DNA of 64,000 nt, taken from positions 124,001-188,000 of the forward strand of contig JAHZHL010000020.1 in assembly GCA_019420305.1 (NCBI GenBank), read 5' to 3'. Below are positions 7,003-14,823 of the stretch, piece after piece (the first letter of the stretch is position 1; every line of letters starts with the position of its first letter). The notes under the pieces are model-generated. The model ran no database searches and was not told where the DNA came from. It was given only the letters and a program-made list of their open reading frames with translations. A program made the translations under genes and the position numbers. This stretch comes from Bacillota bacterium. GTDB taxonomy: Bacteria > Bacillota > Clostridia > Peptostreptococcales > Anaerovoracaceae.

Positions 7003-7992
7003 TCAGGCAAGTTCAAATTCATTATGGCTGTCCCGAATCGTAATTACCGTTCCCCTCGGAAGGCAGTAGACCCTCCCTTTCCCCAGAGGCTGTCCGCTTT
7101 TCAGAAAGACTCCTTTCGCGCGCCGGGGACGCAGATAGTATTCGCCGTCTGCCTCATCATAAAAGACCTCGCAGTAAGTAATTCCATCGAAAACTGTGTT
7201 CAGCAGGATATCGTCGGTACGGTCGTTGGTTCCGATTAAAAGAATCTCCTGCCGGGAAAACAGTCTGACTTTGCCTTTATAAATTCCGCTGTGTCCGATA
7301 ATTCCGCCGTAAAACTCCGGTTCCGGACGCGAACCCGGAGCGGATGGAAACGAATGTCGAGACAATCCGTCCGGTTCTGCCAGCTGCCGGCTCGAGGGTT
7401 CCCTGAATGATGGTTCGTAAGGAACGCGCGGCGCGGCAGGAATCTCTTCCGGAAGGATCTCCCGTATCGGACGGAAGTCTCCCTGCATCCTCTTCGGGAC
7501 ATCTCCTCTTAGCAGCGCGAATACCGATACCGCTGCCGCGATTCCATAACAGGCACACCATAAAACGATAGTCCCTGTCTTGATTTCAATCTGCATATCC
7601 ATGCTCCAGAACGAAATCGCTTCGTTAATAAGGGAAATCGTACCGCTGATTTTATCATAAAAGATAAAAAACATGACATTGTTTACCAAAGTTCCCGCAA
7701 TTCCCACGATAAACGCTGTTTTCCCCTTTATAACAAACATCAGCAAGCATTCCAGAACCGGAAGGGCGAACAGGATGATACAAAAAAGAAAATAAGAGTT
7801 CATTTCTTCACGAATCAGTTCCGAGGACGCGCCGAATTCCTCCATCAGCTCGGTAATATCCGAAGACATGCTGAGAAGATCCGACATGGATATCCGGATT
7901 TCATCAAACGCCACAATCGGCAGTATGAATGCCAGCATAGAAAGAATCAGAGCCGCGCCCGCGATTATTTTTAACGTTAACAATCTGTTCAT
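7003..7992 (-). CDS. Four-helix membrane protein with C-terminal FHA-like domain
   Basis: Starting at the ATG at 7992 gives 329 residues. Its ribosome site, GGAGG, lies within the end of the upstream 46-codon gene; an upstream in-frame ATG at 8019 lacks one. Hydrophobic segments lie at about 5-30, 65-85, 92-115 and 140-165 (IAGAALILSMLAFILPIV and others). A Pro/Ser/Arg-rich linker follows, then about 90 residues with FHA-like strand spacing (FSRQEILLIGTNDRTDDILL to VITIRDSHNEF). The canonical Arg of GR and the SxxH pair are missing, so phosphothreonine binding is doubtful. Confidence 0.65.
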   Translation of the reverse strand: MNRLLTLKIIAGAALILSMLAFILPIVAFDEIRISMSDLLSMSSDITELMEEFGASSELIREEMNSYFLFCIILFALPVLECLLMFVIKGKTAFIVGIAGTLVNNVMFFIFYDKISGTISLINEAISFWSMDMQIEIKTGTIVLWCACYGIAAAVSVFALLRGDVPKRMQGDFRPIREILPEEIPAAPRVPYEPSFREPSSRQLAEPDGLSRHSFPSAPGSRPEPEFYGGIIGHSGIYKGKVRLFSRQEILLIGTNDRTDDILLNTVFDGITYCEVFYDEADGEYYLRPRRAKGVFLKSGQPLGKGRVYCLPRGTVITIRDSHNEFELA

Positions 7993-7996
7993 TCCT

Positions 7997-8137
7997 TTAT
8001 TCCTCCGTCTCGATATCATGCAGCATTTTCATACGCTGTTTTTTCCAGTTCTTTTCCATTACGCATAAAAGAATGGCGCAGATGATGCTTCCCGCAATTC
8101 CGAGAACGAAAAGAACCAGTCCTGTCGAAAGTTCCAT
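7997..8137 (-). CDS. 46-residue single-span membrane peptide
   Basis: A short ORF fills the gap between the kinase gene and the FHA-like membrane gene. The product begins MELSTGLVLFVLGIAGSII, crosses the membrane once and ends in a basic, then acidic cytosolic tail (EKNWKKQRMKMLHDIETEE). The start overlaps the kinase stop as TAATG and its 3' end carries the next gene's ribosome site, so all three are translationally linked. It may be a small partner of the kinase or of the membrane protein. No family recognised. Confidence 0.6.
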   Translation of the reverse strand: MELSTGLVLFVLGIAGSIICAILLCVMEKNWKKQRMKMLHDIETEE

Positions 8138-10143
8138 TATAACCACCCCCCTGCCTGCAGCTGACGATTTACATTCTCCAGAAGATCCATTTCCGCATCC
8201 GTGCGGTTGTCCTGGAGCTGGCTGTTGTACATGGAAGATGCCTGCTCATAGTAGATTTGGAACTGAGCGTAATCCCGCAGTTCCTGCGGCAGAGCATTCT
8301 GGCGTTCCGCTTCCATGAACGCGTATCGTTTGTAAATGTTATAATCCGCGCCGTAAAGGTGTTCCATAGTTTCAAGCACAGATGCGACCTGCTCCCAGCT
8401 TTCTTCCTTCTGATAAAGGACTGCCAGCGTGTCATAATCCTCATATACGGCCCAGTTGTTGTCAATAATCTCCCAGAGGACTTCGATAGCCTCTCTGCGG
8501 TAGCTGCTGTCTCCCGTTTCTTCCGCCAGATCAATGTCTGCCTGCGCCAGCCTCTCTAAAATCACCATCTGATCCTGTCTGGGAAGGGTACTTTTCGCCT
8601 TTCGCAAAACCGCTCTGTTCTCAAACAGTTCGTTGGACTCCCTGCAGATCTTGCTTTCCATCACAAAGGCCCGCATCTGCATATAGGAGTCGTCTGTTTT
8701 GCGGATACATTCATCGAACTCTTTCATCGCCGCGTCCTTTTCATTCAGGGCGTAATGGATTTCTCCCTTTGTATAATGAATGGAGCCGTCGTCCATTCCA
8801 TACTGCTCCGCGTCTTCCAGAATTTCCTCCGCTTTTTCCGCTTGTCCGTTATGGGCAAGCGCTACCGCGTAGTCCCGGTAATAGTGATTGTCAAAAGCTC
8901 CGAGGCTGATGGCCTCCTCGTAGCTTTCCACCGCGGCCTGGGGTTCGTCCAGTTCCAGGTTTACAAGTCCCTGCAGCGCGTACACATCAACCATGCGCTC
9001 CCGATTTTCTTTGATCGTATCATTTTCTAAAATACTGTCCCGAATAAAGTCCAGACATTCCGCGTACCTTCCCTGCAGATACAGGGAATAGGCATTCTGG
9101 TAATAGGCCTCCAGTTCGGAAGGCATCTTTTCTTTCGCCTCTTCAAACTGGTTTTCAGCCTCTGCAAAATTCCGTTCCCGTATATCCGCGGTCTGTCTTT
9201 CTACAATCTCGTTATACGCCTCATAGGCATCATCCCTCATCATAGAAAACCCGCAGGCAGAGAGGCAGAGAAAACCGACCAGAACCAGGCAGATCACTCC
9301 TGTAAGAATCTGATGCCTGCGTACCAGCTGCCGATACCGCCGGTCTTTTTTAGGAATGGATTTCAGCGCCCGAAACATCTCCATCGCGCTTCCGTAGCGT
9401 CTGGAAGGCTCTACATCAGCGGCCTTCTTAATCACATTGGCAAAGGGTTCTCCCAACGCCTGCGCCAAAGCCTCGAAATCCATTTCCTGCTGATATCCGG
9501 GACGTTTTTTCCCCGTTGCCAGATGGTATAACGTTGCTCCCACACTGTAAATGTCGGCCTTCTGATCAATCACATAGCGGCTGCTTGCTTTCCTTCTGCG
9601 TCTGCTGTTTACCGCCAGATACTGTTCCGGCGAAGTATAGCCGTCGGTATAGCCAAGCACTGTGTTTTCGTCCAGGTAAAAGGAAATATTAAAGTCAATG
9701 AGACAGATATTTCCGTCAGGAGTAAGCATGAGATTGGAAGGCTTGATATCTCCATGAATAATCGGTGTGCTCCGGGTATGCAGGTAATTCAGCGCGCTGC
9801 AGATCTGCATTCCCCATTGCAGCAGCTCCTGTCTGGAAAACGTTCTTCCTTCCGCCTGAAGCTGCTGCAGCGTTTTCCCCGGAATAAAACTCATAACCGT
9901 GTACACTTCGCCGTCTACTTCGATGAAATCCAGCACCTGCGGCAAATAAGAATGTTTCAGCTGTTTTAATAAATCCGCTTCTTTTCTCCGGTTCAGATCC
10001 GGACGATTTGTATGTTTTAATTTTTTCAGAACAACCAGCTGCTGCAGCCTGTTGTGATATGCTTTATAAACGATTCCTCCGCTGCCGCTCCCGATTTGTT
10101 CCAGAACGGTGTATGTTCCGAGAATCTGTCTGTTTTCTATCAT
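8137..10143 (-). CDS. Hanks-type Ser/Thr protein kinase with TPR receptor region
   Basis: Residues 1 to about 265 form a PknB-type kinase: glycine loop GSGSGGIVYKA, lysine in VVLKKL, catalytic loop HGDIKPSNL (HGD for HRD), DFN in place of DFG, and the activation-segment end GYTSPEQY. The Lys, catalytic Asp, Asn and metal-binding Asp remain, so activity is likely. A membrane helix at about 280-300 (ILTGVICLVLVGFLCLSAC) is followed by about 350 residues of TPR-like helical pairs outside the cell, where PknB has PASTA domains. Two FHA genes lie immediately downstream of nothing else but upstream of it in the operon, making FHA proteins the obvious substrates or readers. Confidence 0.88.
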   Translation of the reverse strand: MIENRQILGTYTVLEQIGSGSGGIVYKAYHNRLQQLVVLKKLKHTNRPDLNRRKEADLLKQLKHSYLPQVLDFIEVDGEVYTVMSFIPGKTLQQLQAEGRTFSRQELLQWGMQICSALNYLHTRSTPIIHGDIKPSNLMLTPDGNICLIDFNISFYLDENTVLGYTDGYTSPEQYLAVNSRRRRKASSRYVIDQKADIYSVGATLYHLATGKKRPGYQQEMDFEALAQALGEPFANVIKKAADVEPSRRYGSAMEMFRALKSIPKKDRRYRQLVRRHQILTGVICLVLVGFLCLSACGFSMMRDDAYEAYNEIVERQTADIRERNFAEAENQFEEAKEKMPSELEAYYQNAYSLYLQGRYAECLDFIRDSILENDTIKENRERMVDVYALQGLVNLELDEPQAAVESYEEAISLGAFDNHYYRDYAVALAHNGQAEKAEEILEDAEQYGMDDGSIHYTKGEIHYALNEKDAAMKEFDECIRKTDDSYMQMRAFVMESKICRESNELFENRAVLRKAKSTLPRQDQMVILERLAQADIDLAEETGDSSYRREAIEVLWEIIDNNWAVYEDYDTLAVLYQKEESWEQVASVLETMEHLYGADYNIYKRYAFMEAERQNALPQELRDYAQFQIYYEQASSMYNSQLQDNRTDAEMDLLENVNRQLQAGGWL

Positions 10144-10146
10144 ATC

Positions 10147-10689
10147 CTATCTCTGCTCCTCTTCCTCAATGTAAAAACAGAACTCTTCATCTGCCATCTG
10201 AAACATCTGACCATCCTCCATCCGGACAGGCTCGTGAATTTCCTCGCCGTCTATATAAGTCTTGTTGAGCGAATCCAGATCCTCCAGCGTAAAACATTCC
10301 TCTTCCGTATTGATGCGGATATGCGCTCTGCTGATGGCATCATTGCCGTGAATCCGGTAATCCGCGTTCGCGCTTTTTCCGATCACAAAATTATCTTCTT
10401 CAATATTGATCCGTTCATTGGTGGACATGCGAATAATATACGCCCGCTTTTTCGGAGGCTCCTCTGTAAGAAGGGAAGTCGCGTCTTCTTCCTGTGTTTG
10501 CGGTTCCAGCAGGAGGGTCGTACGATCCTCGCCCTGATCTTCCAGCTCCTGTTCATCCGGCAGATCCCGCGTCACAGGCGTTTCCCAGATTTTACGCCGC
10601 AGAACATGTTCGGGAAATCCTTCTGTCTTTAGCGGAGGAATCCTTACAGTACTTAAATCCTGCCATTTATCCAGTATATTTCTTGTCAT
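10147..10689 (-). CDS. FHA-domain protein
   Basis: The 180-residue cytosolic protein has a Thr/Glu-rich N-terminal half (DRTTLLLEPQTQEEDATSLL), a plausible phosphorylation target, and an FHA domain at about 88-172 (FVIGKSANADYRIHGNDAIS, RAHIRI, then NKTYIDGEEI). The SRAHI segment is canonical; the leading Gly-Arg has become Gly-Lys. Phosphothreonine binding is the family role. It lies 2 bp after the FHA-ABC gene and 3 bp before the kinase gene. Its own Thr residues plus FHA fold recall GarA-type switch proteins, but that is inference. Confidence 0.88.
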   Translation of the reverse strand: MTRNILDKWQDLSTVRIPPLKTEGFPEHVLRRKIWETPVTRDLPDEQELEDQGEDRTTLLLEPQTQEEDATSLLTEEPPKKRAYIIRMSTNERINIEEDNFVIGKSANADYRIHGNDAISRAHIRINTEEECFTLEDLDSLNKTYIDGEEIHEPVRMEDGQMFQMADEEFCFYIEEEEQR

Positions 10690-10691
10690 CG

Positions 10692-13001
10692 CTACCTCCC
10701 GTCCTTTGCGATATTTTTCAGCAGCAAAATGCTGACCGCGGTAAAAATAACGGTTATCCCTGCCAGAACAGTCCAGGTTGCCAGCAAGTGTCCGCCGGCC
10801 GCCTCGAAGATCGCCTCCGCCTCATGGGGAAGCGTCGGAATCTCCGCCTGCATTCGCAAATCCAGCTGATTCAGGCGCGCAATACTTCCCAGCGCCTCCA
10901 CCGACCATCGGCTGACGGTACAGTAGGAGATTGTTTCCCCGGCTCCTTCCAGTTCAAACAGAATACCGGAAAATAAGAGCTGCACAATCAGTACAAAAGG
11001 CGCCAGAGCCATAGCCTTGTCCCCGGTTTTCACCATAGAGGAGATCACCAGCCCCATGGCGACCGAAGCCATAACGGTAAGCCATACGGTTATCAGAATC
11101 TCAAAATGAAAATGAGAAAAAAAGATTCCCTTTTCATCCGCGTCCAGCAGGAACAGAAAAGTTCCCACAAGAAAGATCGACTGAATCAGTCCCAGAACCG
11201 CCTGGATCAGCAGTTTGGAAAAGATATAGCCGGTCAGCCGCAGATTCGCCATATACTCCCGCTTCAGTATGCTTCGCTCTTTGCAGATCTCCTGAATCGA
11301 ATTGAAAATGCCAATCCAGATCGCGGAACAGCTGAGCGCAAACATCATAGACTTGGTACTCTCATAAATCTGAAACACCTCACTGTCTGCCACAATACAC
11401 AGCAGCGCCCCGATGATCAGAGGCTGGAGCAGCAGAACGCCAAGTCGCTGAAAATCATTTTTCATTAATTCGACATACCGCTTTACCAGGACGCGAAACT
11501 GCCGTATGGCAGAAACCGGTCTCAGCTTTGTTATCGGCTCCTGTTTCCGCCCGGCGCTGTCTCCTCTCACATCCCGGATCCGCATCGCCTGGTATCGCTT
11601 TTCCCATGGTTCCGGATCCGCTGCCAGCAGGTTGTAAATATCCGTCAGATCCTCTTTTTGGAAAAACTGCCTCGCCTGCTCCACGTTTCCGGCAAAACAC
11701 AGCCGTCCTCCCGGTCCCATGAACAGAATTTTATCGCACAGATGCAGGTTCTGCGTCGTATGCGTCACCATAATCACGGTTTTATCCTGCTCTCTGGTCA
11801 GCCGCTGCAGCGAGAGCATCAGATTCTTTTCTGTTCCCGGATCCAGTCCCGACGTCGGTTCATCCAGAAAAAACAGCTTTGGATCTGCCAGCAGTTCTAC
11901 CGCGATACTGGCCCGTTTTTTCTGTCCGCCGGAAAGTTTCCTGATATATGTATTCTGGTGCGCTCCCAGATCGATTAGCTTGAGAACCTCGTCGATCCGG
12001 CGCTCAATTTCTTTTTCATCGGTATCATCCGGCATTTTCAGCTGCGCCGTATAGTGAAGCATGTTCCGCAGCGTCAGATTCTCATAGATAATGTCTTCCT
12101 GCGGAACATATCCGATGATATTTTTCAGGTGCTGAAAATTTTCTTCCAGATCAATGCCATTGCAATAAACATGCCCTTTGAATTTTTTGTCGAATCCGTT
12201 AATCACGTTCATCAGCGTTGTTTTGCCTGCTCCGGATCCGCCGATAATGGCTACGAAGCTGTTTCCTTTTATTTCACAGTCCACATTCCGCAGAATCTGT
12301 TTTCTGCGCCTGGCTCTCCCTACCCATTTATTGACTCCGCAGACTTTAATGCTGACTCCGCGCACTCTGCGTTTATAGTAAATACAGCTTCCGGAAAAAA
12401 TCAGCTGGTATCCCAGAATCTGGATCACATCTTTGTCTCTCAGAAGCTGTTCTCCCCGCACTCGTTTTCCGTTAAGCAGCACCCCGTTGGCGCTGTGGTT
12501 GTCGCGCAGAACCGCCCCCTGTCCGGTGTACTCAATGCTGCAATGCTGTCTGGAAACGCTGGGGCTGTCCAGCACAATGTCGTTTCCCGCAGTTCTTCCG
12601 ATCCGTACGCTCCCTCCCTGCGCCGTATGTTTGTCCAGGGATTCATCTTCTGCCATATAGTTTAATGTCAGCAGTACCATTTTTTCCGGGTTTTTCATGG
12701 AACCAATGCGAAGAATCGTGCCTTCTGTAAGTTCCGTAAACTGATCCGTCTGATGCAGAAGGGTTCGCTCGCCTGAATTCTCCACATAGGTGCCATTGCT
12801 GCTGTTCAGATCTTTGTAGAAAAAGGTATCATATCGTTTCAGCAGGTACCCGTGTACTTTCGATACGATGGATTCCTCAATCACAATATCATTCTGATGG
12901 GGATCGCGTCCCAGAGTAAAGTAGCCCTTGTTTCCGAAATCCAGATCAAAGGTACTGATTTGTCCGCTGGTATTGATGATGGTCAGTATTGCCCGTTCCA
13001 T
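10692..13001 (-). CDS. FHA-regulated ABC transporter (half-transporter, ABCG-like)
   Basis: The 769-residue protein carries two FHA domains (about 25-95, with GRDPHQNDIVI and SNGTYVE; about 125-205, with RIGRTAGNDIVLDSPSVSRQH), then an ABC ATPase (Walker A GGSGAGKTTLMN, signature LSGGQKKRAS, Walker B FFLDEPTSGLD), and a C-terminal ABC-2-type membrane domain with about six helices. The layout FHA-FHA-ATPase-TMD matches that of Rv1747-type transporters, which are controlled by Ser/Thr kinases. The substrate is unknown; lipid or cell-envelope material would fit the ABCG class. It sits 2 bp before the FHA gene. Confidence 0.9.
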   Translation of the reverse strand: MERAILTIINTSGQISTFDLDFGNKGYFTLGRDPHQNDIVIEESIVSKVHGYLLKRYDTFFYKDLNSSNGTYVENSGERTLLHQTDQFTELTEGTILRIGSMKNPEKMVLLTLNYMAEDESLDKHTAQGGSVRIGRTAGNDIVLDSPSVSRQHCSIEYTGQGAVLRDNHSANGVLLNGKRVRGEQLLRDKDVIQILGYQLIFSGSCIYYKRRVRGVSIKVCGVNKWVGRARRRKQILRNVDCEIKGNSFVAIIGGSGAGKTTLMNVINGFDKKFKGHVYCNGIDLEENFQHLKNIIGYVPQEDIIYENLTLRNMLHYTAQLKMPDDTDEKEIERRIDEVLKLIDLGAHQNTYIRKLSGGQKKRASIAVELLADPKLFFLDEPTSGLDPGTEKNLMLSLQRLTREQDKTVIMVTHTTQNLHLCDKILFMGPGGRLCFAGNVEQARQFFQKEDLTDIYNLLAADPEPWEKRYQAMRIRDVRGDSAGRKQEPITKLRPVSAIRQFRVLVKRYVELMKNDFQRLGVLLLQPLIIGALLCIVADSEVFQIYESTKSMMFALSCSAIWIGIFNSIQEICKERSILKREYMANLRLTGYIFSKLLIQAVLGLIQSIFLVGTFLFLLDADEKGIFFSHFHFEILITVWLTVMASVAMGLVISSMVKTGDKAMALAPFVLIVQLLFSGILFELEGAGETISYCTVSRWSVEALGSIARLNQLDLRMQAEIPTLPHEAEAIFEAAGGHLLATWTVLAGITVIFTAVSILLLKNIAKDGR

Positions 13002-13008
13002 TCTGGTT

Positions 13009-14787
13009 TTAATCCTCTCTCTGATTTGCTTTCAGTTCCTGCAGGGTATTTCGGGTCTCCTGCAGAACATGCTCTAAACTCTCATGTTCCTTTTCTCCTG
13101 TTGGCACATGGCCGTCTGTATTCAAAGGGAAAAAACGTTTTCCATTTTCATTGCGGTAATTTATATATAATTCCCCGGGAAATTCCGGATAATAAGGTCT
13201 GGCCAGCCGATTGTGAAGTTCGATAACCTCCGAATCCGGTTCCGCGCTTCCATTAATGCCCCCTTCTTCGCCAAACTGCAGATCCGGAAGGGCAATATCA
13301 TAAATCGTATGGAAGCTTTCCCCGTCATATCCAAGGTATTCAGCAGCTCCTGCCGACTCTTCCATCCGCCTGTCTCGGACGATATAAGTCTCCGCATCTT
13401 CAGAGGTTGTTTCGATCCAGGCGTTTCCTTCAATCTGATTTGCCTGCTGTGTCAGAACCTTCTCCGCATTTCCATCTTTCCAGGCCCAGATATCATAACC
13501 GTATCCGGCTTCCGAAAAGTCCGCATTGTCAGAGGCGTACCCCAGCAGAAGTTCCTGATTTCCATCTCCATTGAAATCAATTTGTTCCGCCACACATAAT
13601 CCGTCCAGGACTTCATGAGTCCCTTCGATCACACCCGGCACTTCTGTAATTCTGCCTTCCCCGTAGGTTTGCTGATATTCCATGCAGAGGTCATAATAGG
13701 CCTGCGACGGATCGTTAGTTGTCGCACCTGTCGCCAGAACATCTTCTGTCAGCAGGTTCCACTCAAAGGTTTCCTCCGGCTTCTGTCTGTAAGAATCCCG
13801 AATCTGTTCAAATTCTTCTTTTGTGATCTCCGTTTTCTTCTCTGTATCGTGATAATACCTTGGCACCGGCTCTTCATCCAGGGAATCGCCATAATCCGCA
13901 AACACGGAAATGCTCTCTTCCAGTTCCGGCGTGTATCCGCTGTCTGAAATCCGATAATATTCAATACCATGATCGATTACGCTTCCCGAACTTGTAATCT
14001 CAAAAATCCCGTCTGTGAATACAGTAAAATTCGTGCGGTAGCCGAATTCTTCCTGAGGGAAAAGTTTGATGGGACCTGTTTCTTCCGAGTAGCAGAAAAC
14101 ATCGTAGTTTCCTGCCTCTTCTTCGGAACTTCCCGCCCCGATCAATAATTCCGGCGTTCCGTTCTGGTCGATATCTTTCAACGCGTAATAAACCTGGAAG
14201 GGATCGCTGCCGCGAGAAGCCATTAATAATTCCTGGTTCACAAACTCACCGGCAGCGTCGCCGACTTCGCCTGTCATCTGGTCGATATAATAATGATGTT
14301 CTACGCAGTCGAGATATTGTTCCAGTACCGGAGCATAAATGTTCGTCTGCGTTGTCAGGCGGACATTCTCCAGTCTGGAACTGATTTTTTCGCTTTCCGC
14401 CTTTTCCGCTCCTTTTTCCAGAATTTCTTCCGCTTTTTCGTACTCTCCCTGCTCCGTATAAACATCCGCCAGCTTTATGTACGCGTCCTCTTTCTTCGGC
14501 TGGATTTCAATCGCCTCCAGGTAGGCGGCCTCCGCTTTCTCATAATCCAGCGCCTGCAGATACTTGTCCGCTGTCCGCAGCTTTCCCTGATAGTCCGCTT
14601 CTTTCTGATGCTGCAGATAGAATGTGATTGCAATAACTGCCGCCGCAAATACTGCGAGAAGAATGATCACTGCCAGAATCCGTTTGTTTCTTCGGCTCAG
14701 CTGGCTGTTCTGTTTAAAAGACGCCCCGCATCTTTTACAGTAAACCGCATGTTCCAAATTCTCTGTTCCGCATTTCGAGCATCGCAT
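13009..14787 (-). CDS. Zinc-ribbon, TPR and DxDxDG-repeat membrane protein
   Basis: The order is a zinc ribbon (CSKCGTENLEHAVYCKRCG), a membrane helix at about 35-55, two TPR-like repeats (KYLQALDYEKAEAAYLEAIE, LADVYTEQGEYEKAEEILEKG), then a large extracytoplasmic part with two Ca-loop-like motifs (DQNGTPELLIG and DFNGDGNQELLLG). The last section is polar and ends in a helix. The TPR DNA is almost identical to that of the next gene upstream, though the rest differs. Spacing to the FHA-ABC gene is 7 bp. Probably an exported ligand-binding protein with a cytosolic zinc finger. Confidence 0.75.
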   Translation of the reverse strand: MRCSKCGTENLEHAVYCKRCGASFKQNSQLSRRNKRILAVIILLAVFAAAVIAITFYLQHQKEADYQGKLRTADKYLQALDYEKAEAAYLEAIEIQPKKEDAYIKLADVYTEQGEYEKAEEILEKGAEKAESEKISSRLENVRLTTQTNIYAPVLEQYLDCVEHHYYIDQMTGEVGDAAGEFVNQELLMASRGSDPFQVYYALKDIDQNGTPELLIGAGSSEEEAGNYDVFCYSEETGPIKLFPQEEFGYRTNFTVFTDGIFEITSSGSVIDHGIEYYRISDSGYTPELEESISVFADYGDSLDEEPVPRYYHDTEKKTEITKEEFEQIRDSYRQKPEETFEWNLLTEDVLATGATTNDPSQAYYDLCMEYQQTYGEGRITEVPGVIEGTHEVLDGLCVAEQIDFNGDGNQELLLGYASDNADFSEAGYGYDIWAWKDGNAEKVLTQQANQIEGNAWIETTSEDAETYIVRDRRMEESAGAAEYLGYDGESFHTIYDIALPDLQFGEEGGINGSAEPDSEVIELHNRLARPYYPEFPGELYINYRNENGKRFFPLNTDGHVPTGEKEHESLEHVLQETRNTLQELKANQRED

Positions 14788-14823
14788 AAAACTATCATCC
14801 TTTCTTCATCTGTAGTTCCCACA

